A stretch of 39,034 nt of DNA. Source: Verrucomicrobiales bacterium. GTDB taxonomy: Bacteria; Verrucomicrobiota; Verrucomicrobiia; Limisphaerales; UBA9464. The stretch is taken from the NCBI GenBank assembly GCA_027483345.1, contig JAIXUV010000216.1, positions 1 through 39,034 on the forward strand, read 5' to 3'. Below the pieces are notes generated by a model. The model was not told the DNA's origin, searched no databases, and saw only the letters and a program-made list of their open reading frames with translations. The translations under genes and the position numbers were made by a program. This document shows, piece after piece, positions 7,901 to 15,656 of the stretch; position 1 is the stretch's first letter; every line of letters starts with the position of its first letter.

Positions 7901-8554
7901 TCTCAGGACCACGGACACGGAGTCCTCGCCGGCCGGGAACTCGACTGCCAATGCACCGAAGGGAATCGCGTAGTCCGCCGTGTTCGAGGCGTCGCCACCC
8001 ATCTGGAATCCCACCCTGAGACGTCCGCCGAGATGCCCGGTCCGGTGTAGTTCGAAGACCTCGACTGGGCCTTCGGCCTCCGTGATGGAGGCTCGCAGAG
8101 TCCTAACGGAGACGATGGGCACGGAGTTCGTCGGAGAATTCGCCGGGGTCACGACGAGGACGACCGGTGCGCTTCCGACTAGTTCGCGGCCCGGCTGCGT
8201 CGGGCGTTGGATCAGCGCGACCGCCTCGACGGCGTGTGTTCCCGAAGGTGGCCGGGACCAGAGGAAGGCAAAGCGGGCCGGCGGCGGCGGAAAGATGGCG
8301 GCCTGGGGAAGGGCCTGCGCGACGCCCAGGAACTGGTTTCCGGCGTAGACGGTCACCGGACCAATGGCAGTGTCGGCCGGCGATTCCAGTTCCATGAGGA
8401 AGGAGACCGGCGTCCCGAGTTGGACCTCGGTCGGGCTTGCCGGTTGGAGGATTCGCAGGGTGGCGGCGGCGGAAGTCGCCTGCGCCCAGGCCGTGAGGGC
8501 GAATGCCAGCAGGCCGAGGAGGAATCTGGATGGCGTTGCAACGAGGGGGTTCAT
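4976..8554 (-). CDS. Large secreted Calx-beta / Ig-like repeat protein
   Basis: A 1192-residue exported protein of unknown function. Start ATG 8554 was chosen because a signal peptide follows (MNPLVATPSRFLLGLLAFAL, cleavage probably in the Ala-rich stretch to about 31); the frame stays open far upstream but overlaps real genes on the other strand. Domains by eye: Ig-like (about 33-136), Calx-beta (146-258), Ig-like (265-375), Calx-beta (379-506), Calx-beta (514-645), Calx-beta (653-765), Ig-like (772-872), then an unassigned region (885-1192) ending in a fibronectin-like stretch. Calx-beta units show the expected DY or DF segment, V.F..G and EGxExVxL motifs, which often bind calcium. One carries CPLC (435-438). 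No outer-membrane anchor or C-terminal sorting signal is evident. It is divergent from the nucleotidyltransferase gene and has its own terminator. Confidence 0.88.
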   Translation of the reverse strand: MNPLVATPSRFLLGLLAFALTAWAQATSAAATLRILQPASPTEVQLGTPVSFLMELESPADTAIGPVTVYAGNQFLGVAQALPQAAIFPPPPARFAFLWSRPPSGTHAVEAVALIQRPTQPGRELVGSAPVVLVVTPANSPTNSVPIVSVRTLRASITEAEGPVEVFELHRTGHLGGRLRVGFQMGGDASNTADYAIPFGALAVEFPAGEDSVSVVLRPVGDALAEGSESVTLSILPPTGAEAYVIGNPGRAESAIRDRDMARPASIAWVSPAQGSGFVPGGPVVLDVIATDPSGYLPDVEYVVSDSDGRNTRKIGESSIRFFVAPTNGTPIGHSLTWQSTNAFAGINRIRALATTAGGVPVVSPDLLLVAVPSGEAPRVRVNTEVSSASEAVPESAFVFRIERDGSADGPLKVRFSVSGSATRGSDYHLEKDPCPLCARPTILLREDWIEFAPGVRSIRVGGSAVTDRESEGVETVELHLEPALDRDAPYRIDENSSVARASIEDADPATDLPTVTLHTLDGVATETNAADGLRFEVRRSGPAASALSVHYRFSGSARYLADFRRIGEAFGTDPSLFLPAPLVLELAAGQTNVLLDLEALPDVRVEGEETVVVTLVQPEPLPYVRMRPTYEVGRPESARGLIRDTPATEGERPTVRLVASVAEVREPVAGSAASIGSFLLSRSGSTSSPLKVRYTVSGTASNGRDFVYLDGDIILPAGADSTSIRLVPLPDRRVESDETVVLTLAPDRHYLVGDAGPATVVIHDAVSEPDPTAWIRLLSPVDGARFTQPAAVSFRAFAVDLAADIRRVEFLDGEVVVGVSEHLTRDAVIPGAPRIHEWAWTNPPAGTHRLHARADVRGTVVRSETVEIAVVPAPTNSPSRLHPADVATPSSKLDEQEFLDYANAWRNGTAWAGATGRIPASYVSRAGFLVAAGGHYTWRDGVREPLAWIPAEPTTNVTGLTLAKDESTKPVLVSLAETTLSGFVDNSVLDLPSLWPEGMPERDPLSFAVLEMRRVAGRTNEVDLTLRLLPATGTLCQVAELFIGPGLSVTNLSDNAVHDAAAGMLRFGPFTDDANRRVTATVTGVAATAFSGSASFDGRDVRIRIGESRSQSTDDSRPRIASVERRNDGAVQVVVVDDSDTTAPGVSFLECSDDLVNWRRIGEIPGTAFGATHVDADAADHTVRYYRVGRN

Positions 8555-8749
8555 GGTGACGGTGTTCGCGGTGACAGGGTTGTCGGTGCGGATTCGTCGT
8601 TGGATGGCCGTCCGAGACGGGAACCGGACCCTGCGTCGGCTGCCTTCGGCCATTCCCAGACGGATCCGCACCACCGAGACCTCCACCGAACTTCCACCAA
8701 ATTGTGGGTGTGCTGTCGAAAAGGGAATCCGTATCCTTACAACCATACG

Positions 8750-9499
8750 ATGAAGGTTCTGATCCTCGCCGCCGGTTATGCGACCCGGCTCTATCCGCTG
8801 ACCCTGACCCAGCCCAAGCCCCTGTTGCCGGTGGCTGGAAAGCCGATGGTCGACCATGTGCTCGACAATCTCTCCACCATCCCGGGCATCGACCGCGTCA
8901 TCGTGGTGACCAACGCCAAGTTCGCCGGCCATTTCGAGCAATGGGCGTCCGCCTATCGGGCGGCCAAGTCGCCGACCCTCGACTTCACCATCGTCAACGA
9001 CGGTTCCACGGACGACACCAACAAGCTCGGAGCCATCGGCGACCTGAACCTGGTGCTGGAGCGCGAGCAGTTGGACGACGACCTGATCGTGGTGGCCGGT
9101 GACAACCTCTTCAGCCAGAGCCTTGCCGGGTTCGGCGAGTACTGCCGTTCCCAGACCGGACCGGTGCTCGGCGTGTACGATGTCGGCAGCCTGGAGCAGG
9201 CCCGAAAGTACGGAGTGGTCGACGTGGACGCGGCCGGCAAGATCACGAGCTTCGTCGAGAAGCCCACGGACCCGGCGAGTACCTTGATCGGCATCGCCCT
9301 TTATTACTACCCGAAGGCGTTCCTCGGCCATGTCCGCCGCTACCTCGCCGAGGGCAACAATCCCGATCAACCCGGACGTCTGGTGCAGTGGCTGTACCCG
9401 CAGACCCCGGTGATGACCTGGAGCGTTCCCGGCATCTGGTACGACATCGGATCCAAGGAGACCTTGGAGGAGGCGAACCGGATCTTCGGTCGCCGCTGA
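8750..9499 (+). CDS. Sugar-phosphate nucleotidyltransferase family protein
   Basis: Cytoplasmic enzyme of 249 residues expected to join a sugar 1-phosphate and an NTP into an NDP-sugar; the sugar cannot be told from sequence. The N-terminal signature is LILAAGYATRLYPLT, with Tyr-Ala where classical RmlA-type enzymes have Gly-Thr, followed by PKPLLPVAGKPMVDHVL. VVAGDNLF holds the metal-binding Asp; KYGVVDVDAAGKITSFVEKP and a late IWYDIGSKETLEEAN complete the family pattern. It lacks the C-terminal left-handed helix domain of larger enzymes. No strong Shine-Dalgarno precedes the ATG. It faces away from the Calx-beta gene across a 195-base shared promoter region. Confidence 0.9.
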   Translation: MKVLILAAGYATRLYPLTLTQPKPLLPVAGKPMVDHVLDNLSTIPGIDRVIVVTNAKFAGHFEQWASAYRAAKSPTLDFTIVNDGSTDDTNKLGAIGDLNLVLEREQLDDDLIVVAGDNLFSQSLAGFGEYCRSQTGPVLGVYDVGSLEQARKYGVVDVDAAGKITSFVEKPTDPASTLIGIALYYYPKAFLGHVRRYLAEGNNPDQPGRLVQWLYPQTPVMTWSVPGIWYDIGSKETLEEANRIFGRR

Positions 9500-9530
9500 T
9501 CCTGAGTCATCAACGGGAGCGGGAAGGGGC

Positions 9531-9555
9531 CTCACGCTGAAACGCCAAGAGGCCA
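9531..9555 (+). repeat. Half-copy of a dispersed repeat
   Basis: The segment CCTCACGCTGAAACGCCAAG resembles 25762-25781 (CCTCACGCTAAAACGCCAAG), one base different in 20. It sits in the 168-base gap between the nucleotidyltransferase and acyl-CoA ligase genes. No inverted partner is obvious here, so this may be a decayed copy of the paired element at 25.8 kb. Confidence 0.55.
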
Positions 9556-9667
9556 ACTGGGAGCTGTATCCGGAGTCGAATTGGCAACCGTCGATCGGCT
9601 CCGTTTTTTGCCCCCGCTTCGCCCGCGTTGACGTGACTGCGCCCGCGGACGCAAGCTTCGGGATCCC

Positions 9668-11146
9668 ATGGAAAACCTCGCCACGGCCTTCCTCGGCAGC
9701 GCAGCCGTCAACGCGTCGAAGCCAGCCCTCTTCTGGGCCGAGGCGGAATTCAGCTACGCCCACTACGCAGGCCAGGTGGCCTGGGTGGCCGACCGTTTGG
9801 CGAAGCTGGGCGTCCGTCCCGGCGACCGCGTGGCTTTGTGGCTGAGGAACTGCCCGGAGTTCGTCGGAGGTCTTTTCGGCATCTTCGGCGCGGATGCCGT
9901 CGCCGTGCCGATCAACAACTTCCTCAAGCCCCAGGAGGTCGGCTACATGTTGGACGACTCGGGGGCGACGGTCGTGCTCGCGGAGCGTTCCAACCCGGCG
10001 TTGGCCGAGCTCCTTGCGGCCCGACCGGGACTGCGTTCCATCGAGGTGGAGGACTTCGGCGATTCCGGTCCCGCCCCCAAGCCGGTCCGCACCCGCGCCG
10101 ACCTCGCCGTCCTGATCTACACCAGCGGCACGACGGGGCGTCCAAAGGGTGCCATGCTCACACATGGCAACCTGCTCCACAACGTGGAGTCGTGCCGCGT
10201 CATGCTCGGGGTGATCCCGGACGACCGGCTGATCGTGCTGCTGCCGATGTTCCACAGCTTCATGCTCACCGTGGGACTCCTGCTGCCGCTGCTCAGCGGA
10301 GCCTCGATCCTCGCGGTGAAGGGGCTCAATTCCCCGAAGACGATGGTGGGTGAGATGATCCAGCGGGGAGGCACATTGCTGCCGGCGATGGCGGCGTTGT
10401 TCCGGGCCCTTTCCCAGCTGCCACCGGGCGTGGACTTCGCCTCGCTGCGGCTGTGCGTCAGCGGCGCCGGCCCGCTGCCCCTGGAGATCCTCCGGGGATT
10501 CAACGAGCGGCATCCCAAGGTTCCGCTCATCGAGGGATACGGACTCAGCGAAGCGAGCCCGGTGGTGACCGTGAATCCTCCGGCCGGGCCCGCGATCGCC
10601 GGCACCATCGGGATCCCCATTCCTGGAGTGGAGGTCACCGTGCAGGACGATTCCGGAGCCATGTTGCCGGATGGAACCGACGGGGAGATCTGCGTGCGCG
10701 GCGGCAATGTGATGCTCGGCTACTGGAACGCTCCGGAGAAGACCGCCGAGGCGCTCCGGAACGGATGGCTCCTCACCGGAGACATCGGCCATCGGCGTCC
10801 CGACGGCTGGTTCGTCATCACCGACCGCAAGAAGGACATGCTCAAGCCGAACGGGATGAACGTGTACCCGCGCGAGATTGAGGAGGTGATCTACCGTTTC
10901 CCCGGGATCCGGGAGGCCGCGGTGGTCGGTGAGCCATGCGACCGGCGGGGCGAACGTCCGGTCGCCTTCGTGGCCATGGACGAGGGACGCCAGCTCGACG
11001 AACCCGCCCTGATCGCCTTCCTGCGCGACCAACTGGCGGACTACAAGGTCCCGCGTCGCGCGGTGGTGCTGCCGGCGTTGCCGCGCAACGCGACGGGCAA
11101 GATCCTCAAGACCGCGTTGCGCGAGATGGTCGCCTCCGGCCGCTGA
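9668..11146 (+). CDS. AMP-dependent acyl-CoA ligase (FadD-like)
   Basis: Adenylate-forming enzyme of 492 residues that would activate a carboxylic acid, probably a fatty acid, with ATP and transfer it to CoA. Motifs: the P-loop-like LIYTSGTTGRPKGAMLTHGN (near 143), GYGLSEASPVV (near 294), WLLTGDIGHRRPDGWF with the ribose-binding Asp, DRKKDMLKPNGMNVYPREIE hinge, and the C-terminal catalytic Lys in NATGKILK. It is a little shorter than E. coli FadD and lacks a signal or membrane segment. It follows the nucleotidyltransferase by 168 bases and converges on the dGTPase-like gene. Substrate chain length cannot be judged. Confidence 0.92.
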   Translation: MENLATAFLGSAAVNASKPALFWAEAEFSYAHYAGQVAWVADRLAKLGVRPGDRVALWLRNCPEFVGGLFGIFGADAVAVPINNFLKPQEVGYMLDDSGATVVLAERSNPALAELLAARPGLRSIEVEDFGDSGPAPKPVRTRADLAVLIYTSGTTGRPKGAMLTHGNLLHNVESCRVMLGVIPDDRLIVLLPMFHSFMLTVGLLLPLLSGASILAVKGLNSPKTMVGEMIQRGGTLLPAMAALFRALSQLPPGVDFASLRLCVSGAGPLPLEILRGFNERHPKVPLIEGYGLSEASPVVTVNPPAGPAIAGTIGIPIPGVEVTVQDDSGAMLPDGTDGEICVRGGNVMLGYWNAPEKTAEALRNGWLLTGDIGHRRPDGWFVITDRKKDMLKPNGMNVYPREIEEVIYRFPGIREAAVVGEPCDRRGERPVAFVAMDEGRQLDEPALIAFLRDQLADYKVPRRAVVLPALPRNATGKILKTALREMVASGR

Positions 11147-11171
11147 CCAAGGCGCCGGCGGGAAGGGAAGT

Positions 11172-12329
11172 TCAACGGTCCAGGTTGAGGCCGAAGAGAC
11201 GGTGGTGCTCCTGGATCAGGTACCGATCCGTCATGCTGGCGATGTAATCGCAGGCGGCGCGCTGCAGGCCATCCACGGCGATGCGCCGGCGTGCGGTTTC
11301 GCCGAGCTCTTTTGGATGCTGGATGTAGGTGTTGAAGACCTCGGCGAGCATCCGGATGGCCCGGTTGTTCGGTTCGGCCACGACCGGGTGGTAGTAGAGG
11401 TTGCGGTAGAGGTATTTCCTCAGCTCCCGGTTCTGAAGCCGTCGTTCCGGACTGTATTGGACCAGCGGCTTCCTCTGGGACCGCACCTCGTCGGCGCTGG
11501 CGACACTGGCGGCGGCGATCCGCTCCTCGGTGGTCGACACCACGTCGGACACCTGCTGGTCGATGATCTGGCGGATGGTGTAGTAGCGCCGGCTTTCATC
11601 CGGCAATGCGCCGAACTTCCGTTTCACCACCCGTGCCGCCTTGCTCCAGACCTCCACCTCCCGCAGCAGCCTTTTCTCGTCCAGCAAACCGCTGTCCAAG
11701 CCGTCGTCGAGGTCGTGGCTGTAGTAGGTGATCTCATCCGCCAGGTTGGCGATCTGGGCTTCGAGGGAGGACTGGCGGTGGGGAAACCGTGAGCCTCCCG
11801 GCGGGACGTCGTACGCGGTCTCGTGCTTCGCCAACCCCTCACGCACCTCCCACGTCAGGTTCAGTCCCTCGAACCGCGGATACTTCCGCTCCAGCACCTC
11901 AACCACCCGGAGGCTCTGCCGGTTGTGCTCGAACCCCCCGTGGTCCTTCATCAGGCGGTCGAGCATGTGCTCCCCTTTGTGCCCCACGGGCGAATGGCCG
12001 AGGTCGTGGGCGAGGGCGATCGTCTCGGCCAGGTCCTCGTTCAGCCGCAGCGCCCTCGCGATGTTCCGCGAGATCGCCGCCACCTCCATGGTGTGTGTCA
12101 GTCGTGTCCGCAGGTGGTCGCCGGAACCATTGAGGAAGACCTGCGTCTTGTACTCCAACCGGCGGAACGCACGGCTGTGGATGACCCGGTCGCGGTCCCG
12201 TTGGAACTCGGTCCGCCAATGGGGCGGTTCCTCGGTGTGGACGCGTCCCCGGCTGTCGCCGCTCTTCTGCGCGTAGGCCGCAAGGAACAGCCGTTCGCGC
12301 TCCTCCAGATCCGATTGTGTCACCGGCAT
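11172..12329 (-). CDS. dgt: Deoxyguanosinetriphosphate triphosphohydrolase-like protein
   Basis: HD-domain hydrolase of 385 residues that splits dNTPs to nucleoside and triphosphate, helping set dNTP pools. Start ATG 12329 is preceded by AGGA at suitable spacing. The N-terminus has HSRAFRRLEYKTQVF, then RLTHTMEV (first metal His), LAHDLGHSPVGHKGE (HD pair) and DEITYYSHDLDDGLDSG (final metal Asp). Length fits the shorter non-enterobacterial dGTPase-like class, whose substrate choice varies. It is divergent from the dehydrogenase gene with about 100 bases between starts. Confidence 0.93.
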   Translation of the reverse strand: MPVTQSDLEERERLFLAAYAQKSGDSRGRVHTEEPPHWRTEFQRDRDRVIHSRAFRRLEYKTQVFLNGSGDHLRTRLTHTMEVAAISRNIARALRLNEDLAETIALAHDLGHSPVGHKGEHMLDRLMKDHGGFEHNRQSLRVVEVLERKYPRFEGLNLTWEVREGLAKHETAYDVPPGGSRFPHRQSSLEAQIANLADEITYYSHDLDDGLDSGLLDEKRLLREVEVWSKAARVVKRKFGALPDESRRYYTIRQIIDQQVSDVVSTTEERIAAASVASADEVRSQRKPLVQYSPERRLQNRELRKYLYRNLYYHPVVAEPNNRAIRMLAEVFNTYIQHPKELGETARRRIAVDGLQRAACDYIASMTDRYLIQEHHRLFGLNLDR

Positions 12330-12433
12330 GTGGGAATCCTGCCCGGGAGCCTGTCGGAAACCAACCGCCCGGAAGCCGGGGAGCCCGGAAATCTTGCGCC
12401 CGCCGGATCGCGGTCCACGTTTCCACCAAGCCC

Positions 12434-13690
12434 ATGGAGATCTACAACCACCCCACCTTCGCGATGGCCTGCCAGCAGTTCGACACGGTGGCCGACCTGC
12501 TCGAGATCCCCGCATCGGACCGCGACCGCCTCAAGTTCCCCAAGCGTTCCTTCACCGTGGCCGTCCCGGTCCGTCGAGACGACGGCTCGATCACCGTCTT
12601 CCCGGGGTATCGCGTCCAGCATCACCTCTCCCTCGGTCCGACCAAGGGCGGAATGCGCTTCCATCCGGACGTCACCCTCGGAGAGGTCGCCGCGCTGGCC
12701 ATGTGGATGAGCTGGAAGTGCGCGCTGACCGGCCTTCCCTACGGCGGCGCCAAGGGCGGGGTCGCCGTGGACCCGCGGCTCCTTTCGCCCGGCGAGCTGG
12801 AGCGGTTGACCCGTCGTTTCACCCAGGAACTGATCCCGTTCATCGGTCCGCAGGTGGACATCCCTGCCCCGGACGTCGGAACCAACGAACAGGTGATGGC
12901 CTGGATGGTGGACACCTACTCCGCCCATGCCGGACACCACGTCCCCGCCGTGGTCACGGGCAAACCGGTGGTGCTCGGTGGTTCGCTCGGACGCCGCGAG
13001 GCCACCGGCCGCGGTGTCGCCTATCTCGTCGGCCGTGCCATGGACACGCTTTCGATGGACGCCTCGAAGTGCACGGCCGTCGTCCAGGGCTTCGGCAACG
13101 TGGGTTCGGTGGCGGCCCACTCCCTCCAGAAGCAGGGCGTCCGCGTGGTCGGTGTCAGCGACGTCGGCGGAGGTCTCCACAATCCCGCCGGGATCGACCT
13201 GGTCGCGTTGGAACGCCATCTGGCCACCCACAGGACCCTGATCGGTTTCCCCGGCGCCGAACCGGTGACGAACGCCGAGTTGCTCGAGCTTCCGTGCGAC
13301 GTCCTCGTGCCCGCCGCGTTGGAACGTCAGATCACCGCGGAGAACGCGGGACGTCTGCGCTGCCGGATCCTGGCCGAGGGCGCGAACGGCCCGACCACGC
13401 CCGATGCAGACGAGATCCTGACGCGCCGGGGCGACGTCTTCGTGATCCCGGACATCCTCTGCAATTCCGGCGGCGTGGTGGTGAGCTACTTCGAATGGGT
13501 ACAGGACCTCCAGAGCTTCTTCTGGAGCGAGTCGGAGATCGTCGACCGCCTGCATCGGATCCTTGAAGGGGCCTTCGTGCAGACGCTCGGCCTCTCCCGG
13601 CGACAGGGGATCCCGATGCGCCTCGCGGCCATGAGCCTCGGCGTGAAACGGGTCTGGGATGCGCGTCGGCTCCGCGGAATCTTCCCATGA
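12434..13690 (+). CDS. gdhA: Glu/Leu/Phe/Val dehydrogenase
   Basis: Cytoplasmic NAD(P)-dependent amino-acid dehydrogenase, most likely glutamate dehydrogenase, interconverting glutamate and 2-oxoglutarate plus ammonia. 418 residues, like NAD-type hexameric enzymes. Motifs: KGGMRFHPDVTLGEV, the catalytic Lys in PYGGAKGGVAVDP, DVGTNEQVMAWMVDTY, the dinucleotide fold GFGNVGSVAAH, and ILAEGANGPTTPDAD. ATG 12434 was chosen by homology to family N-termini; in-frame codons upstream (to 12317) overlap the dGTPase-like start and look non-coding. The stop overlaps an ATG (ATGA at 13687) in frame with the following protease gene. Confidence 0.93.
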   Translation: MEIYNHPTFAMACQQFDTVADLLEIPASDRDRLKFPKRSFTVAVPVRRDDGSITVFPGYRVQHHLSLGPTKGGMRFHPDVTLGEVAALAMWMSWKCALTGLPYGGAKGGVAVDPRLLSPGELERLTRRFTQELIPFIGPQVDIPAPDVGTNEQVMAWMVDTYSAHAGHHVPAVVTGKPVVLGGSLGRREATGRGVAYLVGRAMDTLSMDASKCTAVVQGFGNVGSVAAHSLQKQGVRVVGVSDVGGGLHNPAGIDLVALERHLATHRTLIGFPGAEPVTNAELLELPCDVLVPAALERQITAENAGRLRCRILAEGANGPTTPDADEILTRRGDVFVIPDILCNSGGVVVSYFEWVQDLQSFFWSESEIVDRLHRILEGAFVQTLGLSRRQGIPMRLAAMSLGVKRVWDARRLRGIFP

Positions 13691-13755
13691 AGTTTTCCGC
13701 GGTTTTCCGGGGGCGGGCACCTCGACAGCGGGAGGACGCCTTGTACCCTCCGGCC

Positions 13756-15141
13756 ATGCTGAACTTCCGGATGTTGGCGGTGGCGGTCCCCGCCTTCGCG
13801 ATCCTTGGCGGCTTCCCCGGGGCGGTCGCGCAGGAGGACAACCTCCGCGGTTTGGACCAGCTCGATTTCCGGCGTGTGGTGAAGGGGGCCAAGGAGCGGG
13901 TCTTCCCCGCGGTCGTGTTCATCAAGTGCCTCCGCGAGGACATGCAGGGCGGCAAGCGCCAGTCGCAGGAGGTCTCCGGATCCGGAGTGCTGATCTCCGC
14001 GGATGGCGAGCTGCTCTCCAATTGGCACGTCGTCGACAAGGCCACCGAGGTCCGATGCCTGCTTTCCGACGGGCAACCCTACAACGCCAAGGTGCTGGGC
14101 AGCGACAAGGACACCGATGTCGCGCTGTTGAAGCTGGAGCGTCCCGCCGGTGCGCCACCGCTGCCGTTCGCCCGCCTGGGTTCCTCCACGAACCTCACCG
14201 AAGGCGATTTCGTCATGGCCATGGGCGCCCCCTACGGCCTCTCCCGTTCCGTCTCCATCGGCATCATCTCCTGCACGCAGCGCTATCTTCCGGGCGCCAG
14301 CGAGTACAGCTCCTGGCTCCAGACGGACGCCTCGATCAACCCCGGAAACTCGGGTGGCCCGCTGGTGAACACCGCAGGCGAAGTGGTCGGCCTCAACACC
14401 CGCGGCATGATGGGCGGCGGCGGCGACCTGGGCTTCACGGTCCCCATCGAGGTGGCCCGCGTGGTGGCGGACCAGATCCGGCAGCACGGACGGATGGACT
14501 GGAGCTGGACCGGCATCCAGCTGCAGCCGCTGAAGGACTTCAACCGGAGCGTCTATTTCCCGGAGAATGAGGGCGTGGTGGTGGCCGAGACCGACCCGGA
14601 AAGCCCGGCCCGGCGCGCCGGGCTCCAGGCTGGCGACCGCATCGTGCGGATCAACGGCGAGGCCATCACGGGCATGACCCACGAAGATCTGCCGGCTGTG
14701 CGCCGGCATCTCGGCCTGCTGCCGAAGGGACGCCCCTCTTCGATCGAGTACGTCCGCAAGGGCGACACCCTCAAGACCGAGTTCGTCCCCCGGGCCAAGG
14801 GCCGCGTCGAGGGCGAGGAGGTCGAATGCCCCCGGTGGGACTTCACGGTCAAGGCCATCAACCAGTTCGACAACCCCGACCTCTACTTCCAGCGGAACGA
14901 AGGCGTGTTCATCTATGGAGTGAAGTTCCCCGGCAACGCAGCCCAGGCTGGCCTGTCCCAGCAGGACATCGTGCTCAAGATCGACGGGCGTGAGGTGAAG
15001 AGCCCCGCCGACGTCCAGACGATCCACTCCGAGGCGATCCGCAACGTCGCCAGCAAGCACCGGGTCATCGTCGTCCTCCTGCGTAACGGCGAGCAGCGGC
15101 AGGTCGTGCTCGACTACAGCCGCCAGTACGACAAGGAGTGA
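13756..15141 (+). CDS. HtrA/DegP-like serine protease with PDZ domains
   Basis: Exported trypsin-like protease of the S1C group, probably periplasmic protein quality control. 461 residues from ATG 13756, which starts a clean signal peptide (MLNFRMLAVAVPAFAILGG to AVAQ). An ATG at 13687, overlapping the previous stop as ATGA, would add 23 residues rich in Arg; that start cannot be excluded. Catalytic triad: His in SNWHVVDK, Asp in DKDTDVALLKL, Ser in NPGNSGGPLV. Two PDZ-like regions follow, around residues 265-350 (PARRAGLQAGDRIVRINGE) and 370-450 (AAQAGLSQQDIVLKIDGRE). It is probably co-transcribed with gdhA. Confidence 0.92.
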   Translation: MLNFRMLAVAVPAFAILGGFPGAVAQEDNLRGLDQLDFRRVVKGAKERVFPAVVFIKCLREDMQGGKRQSQEVSGSGVLISADGELLSNWHVVDKATEVRCLLSDGQPYNAKVLGSDKDTDVALLKLERPAGAPPLPFARLGSSTNLTEGDFVMAMGAPYGLSRSVSIGIISCTQRYLPGASEYSSWLQTDASINPGNSGGPLVNTAGEVVGLNTRGMMGGGGDLGFTVPIEVARVVADQIRQHGRMDWSWTGIQLQPLKDFNRSVYFPENEGVVVAETDPESPARRAGLQAGDRIVRINGEAITGMTHEDLPAVRRHLGLLPKGRPSSIEYVRKGDTLKTEFVPRAKGRVEGEEVECPRWDFTVKAINQFDNPDLYFQRNEGVFIYGVKFPGNAAQAGLSQQDIVLKIDGREVKSPADVQTIHSEAIRNVASKHRVIVVLLRNGEQRQVVLDYSRQYDKE

Positions 15142-15157
15142 GGGACTTCCTGGCCGG

Positions 15158-15649
15158 TCAGGTCGAGGCCGGTCCCAGGATCCGGTCGATCAGTACCTGC
15201 CAAGCCGGCTCCGGCTTCCAGAACGAAGCCAGGTCGTCGAGAGCACGCCCACGTTCCCAGCCGAGTCTCCGGACTCGATAGAGCGCGAGGAAGGCGGAGG
15301 CCCTGAAATTGAGGGCGCAGTGAACGAGCAGGCTCTTCTCGTTCCTCCCGTCCATGGCCTGCTCGAAGGCGAGGTAGTCCGCTTCGGTGGGCGCCTCGAA
15401 CACGACCGGGATGGCGACGTATTCCATCCCGGCCGCCTCGACCACGGCTCGTTCGTCGGGCAACGCCCGCGGTGACGTCGGGAGCGCGAGGTTGATCACG
15501 CAATCGACGCCAGCCTTGGCGATCTCGGGGAACTGGCCGGTGTCCGGCTGGCCCGAGGACCAGATCCGTTCCGCCGTCCGCCGCGCCGCCGGCAGGGAAG
15601 CCAGGGCGGGGTGCGGCGTGGCGGGCGGATCCGGATCCGGTCCGTTCAT
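15158..15649 (-). CDS. Protein tyrosine phosphatase-like protein
   Basis: 163-residue cytoplasmic protein of the phosphatase-like superfamily often annotated near DUF442. It has WSSGQPDTGQFPEIAKAGV at the start of the fold and the putative P-loop LLVHCALNFRAS. The Cys-to-Arg distance is one residue shorter than the classic HCX5R loop, as in other HCxxNxR proteins, so phosphatase activity is uncertain. The start ATG follows GAGGGAG, and the zwf stop is only 7 bases upstream, so the two genes form an operon. A regulatory or metabolite-repair role next to glucose-6-phosphate dehydrogenase is a guess. Confidence 0.8.
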   Translation of the reverse strand: MNGPDPDPPATPHPALASLPAARRTAERIWSSGQPDTGQFPEIAKAGVDCVINLALPTSPRALPDERAVVEAAGMEYVAIPVVFEAPTEADYLAFEQAMDGRNEKSLLVHCALNFRASAFLALYRVRRLGWERGRALDDLASFWKPEPAWQVLIDRILGPAST

Positions 15650-15656
15650 GGCTCCC

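Noticed and set aside
8555-11032. Minus-strand open frame of about 826 codons continuing upstream of the Calx-beta gene
   Set aside because: It runs antisense to the nucleotidyltransferase and acyl-CoA ligase genes, has no family features and is a GC-rich shadow frame; the real start is at the signal peptide (8554).
12320-13720. Minus-strand frame of 466 codons opposite the Glu/Leu dehydrogenase
   Set aside because: Shadow of a well-supported gene with clear catalytic motifs on the plus strand.
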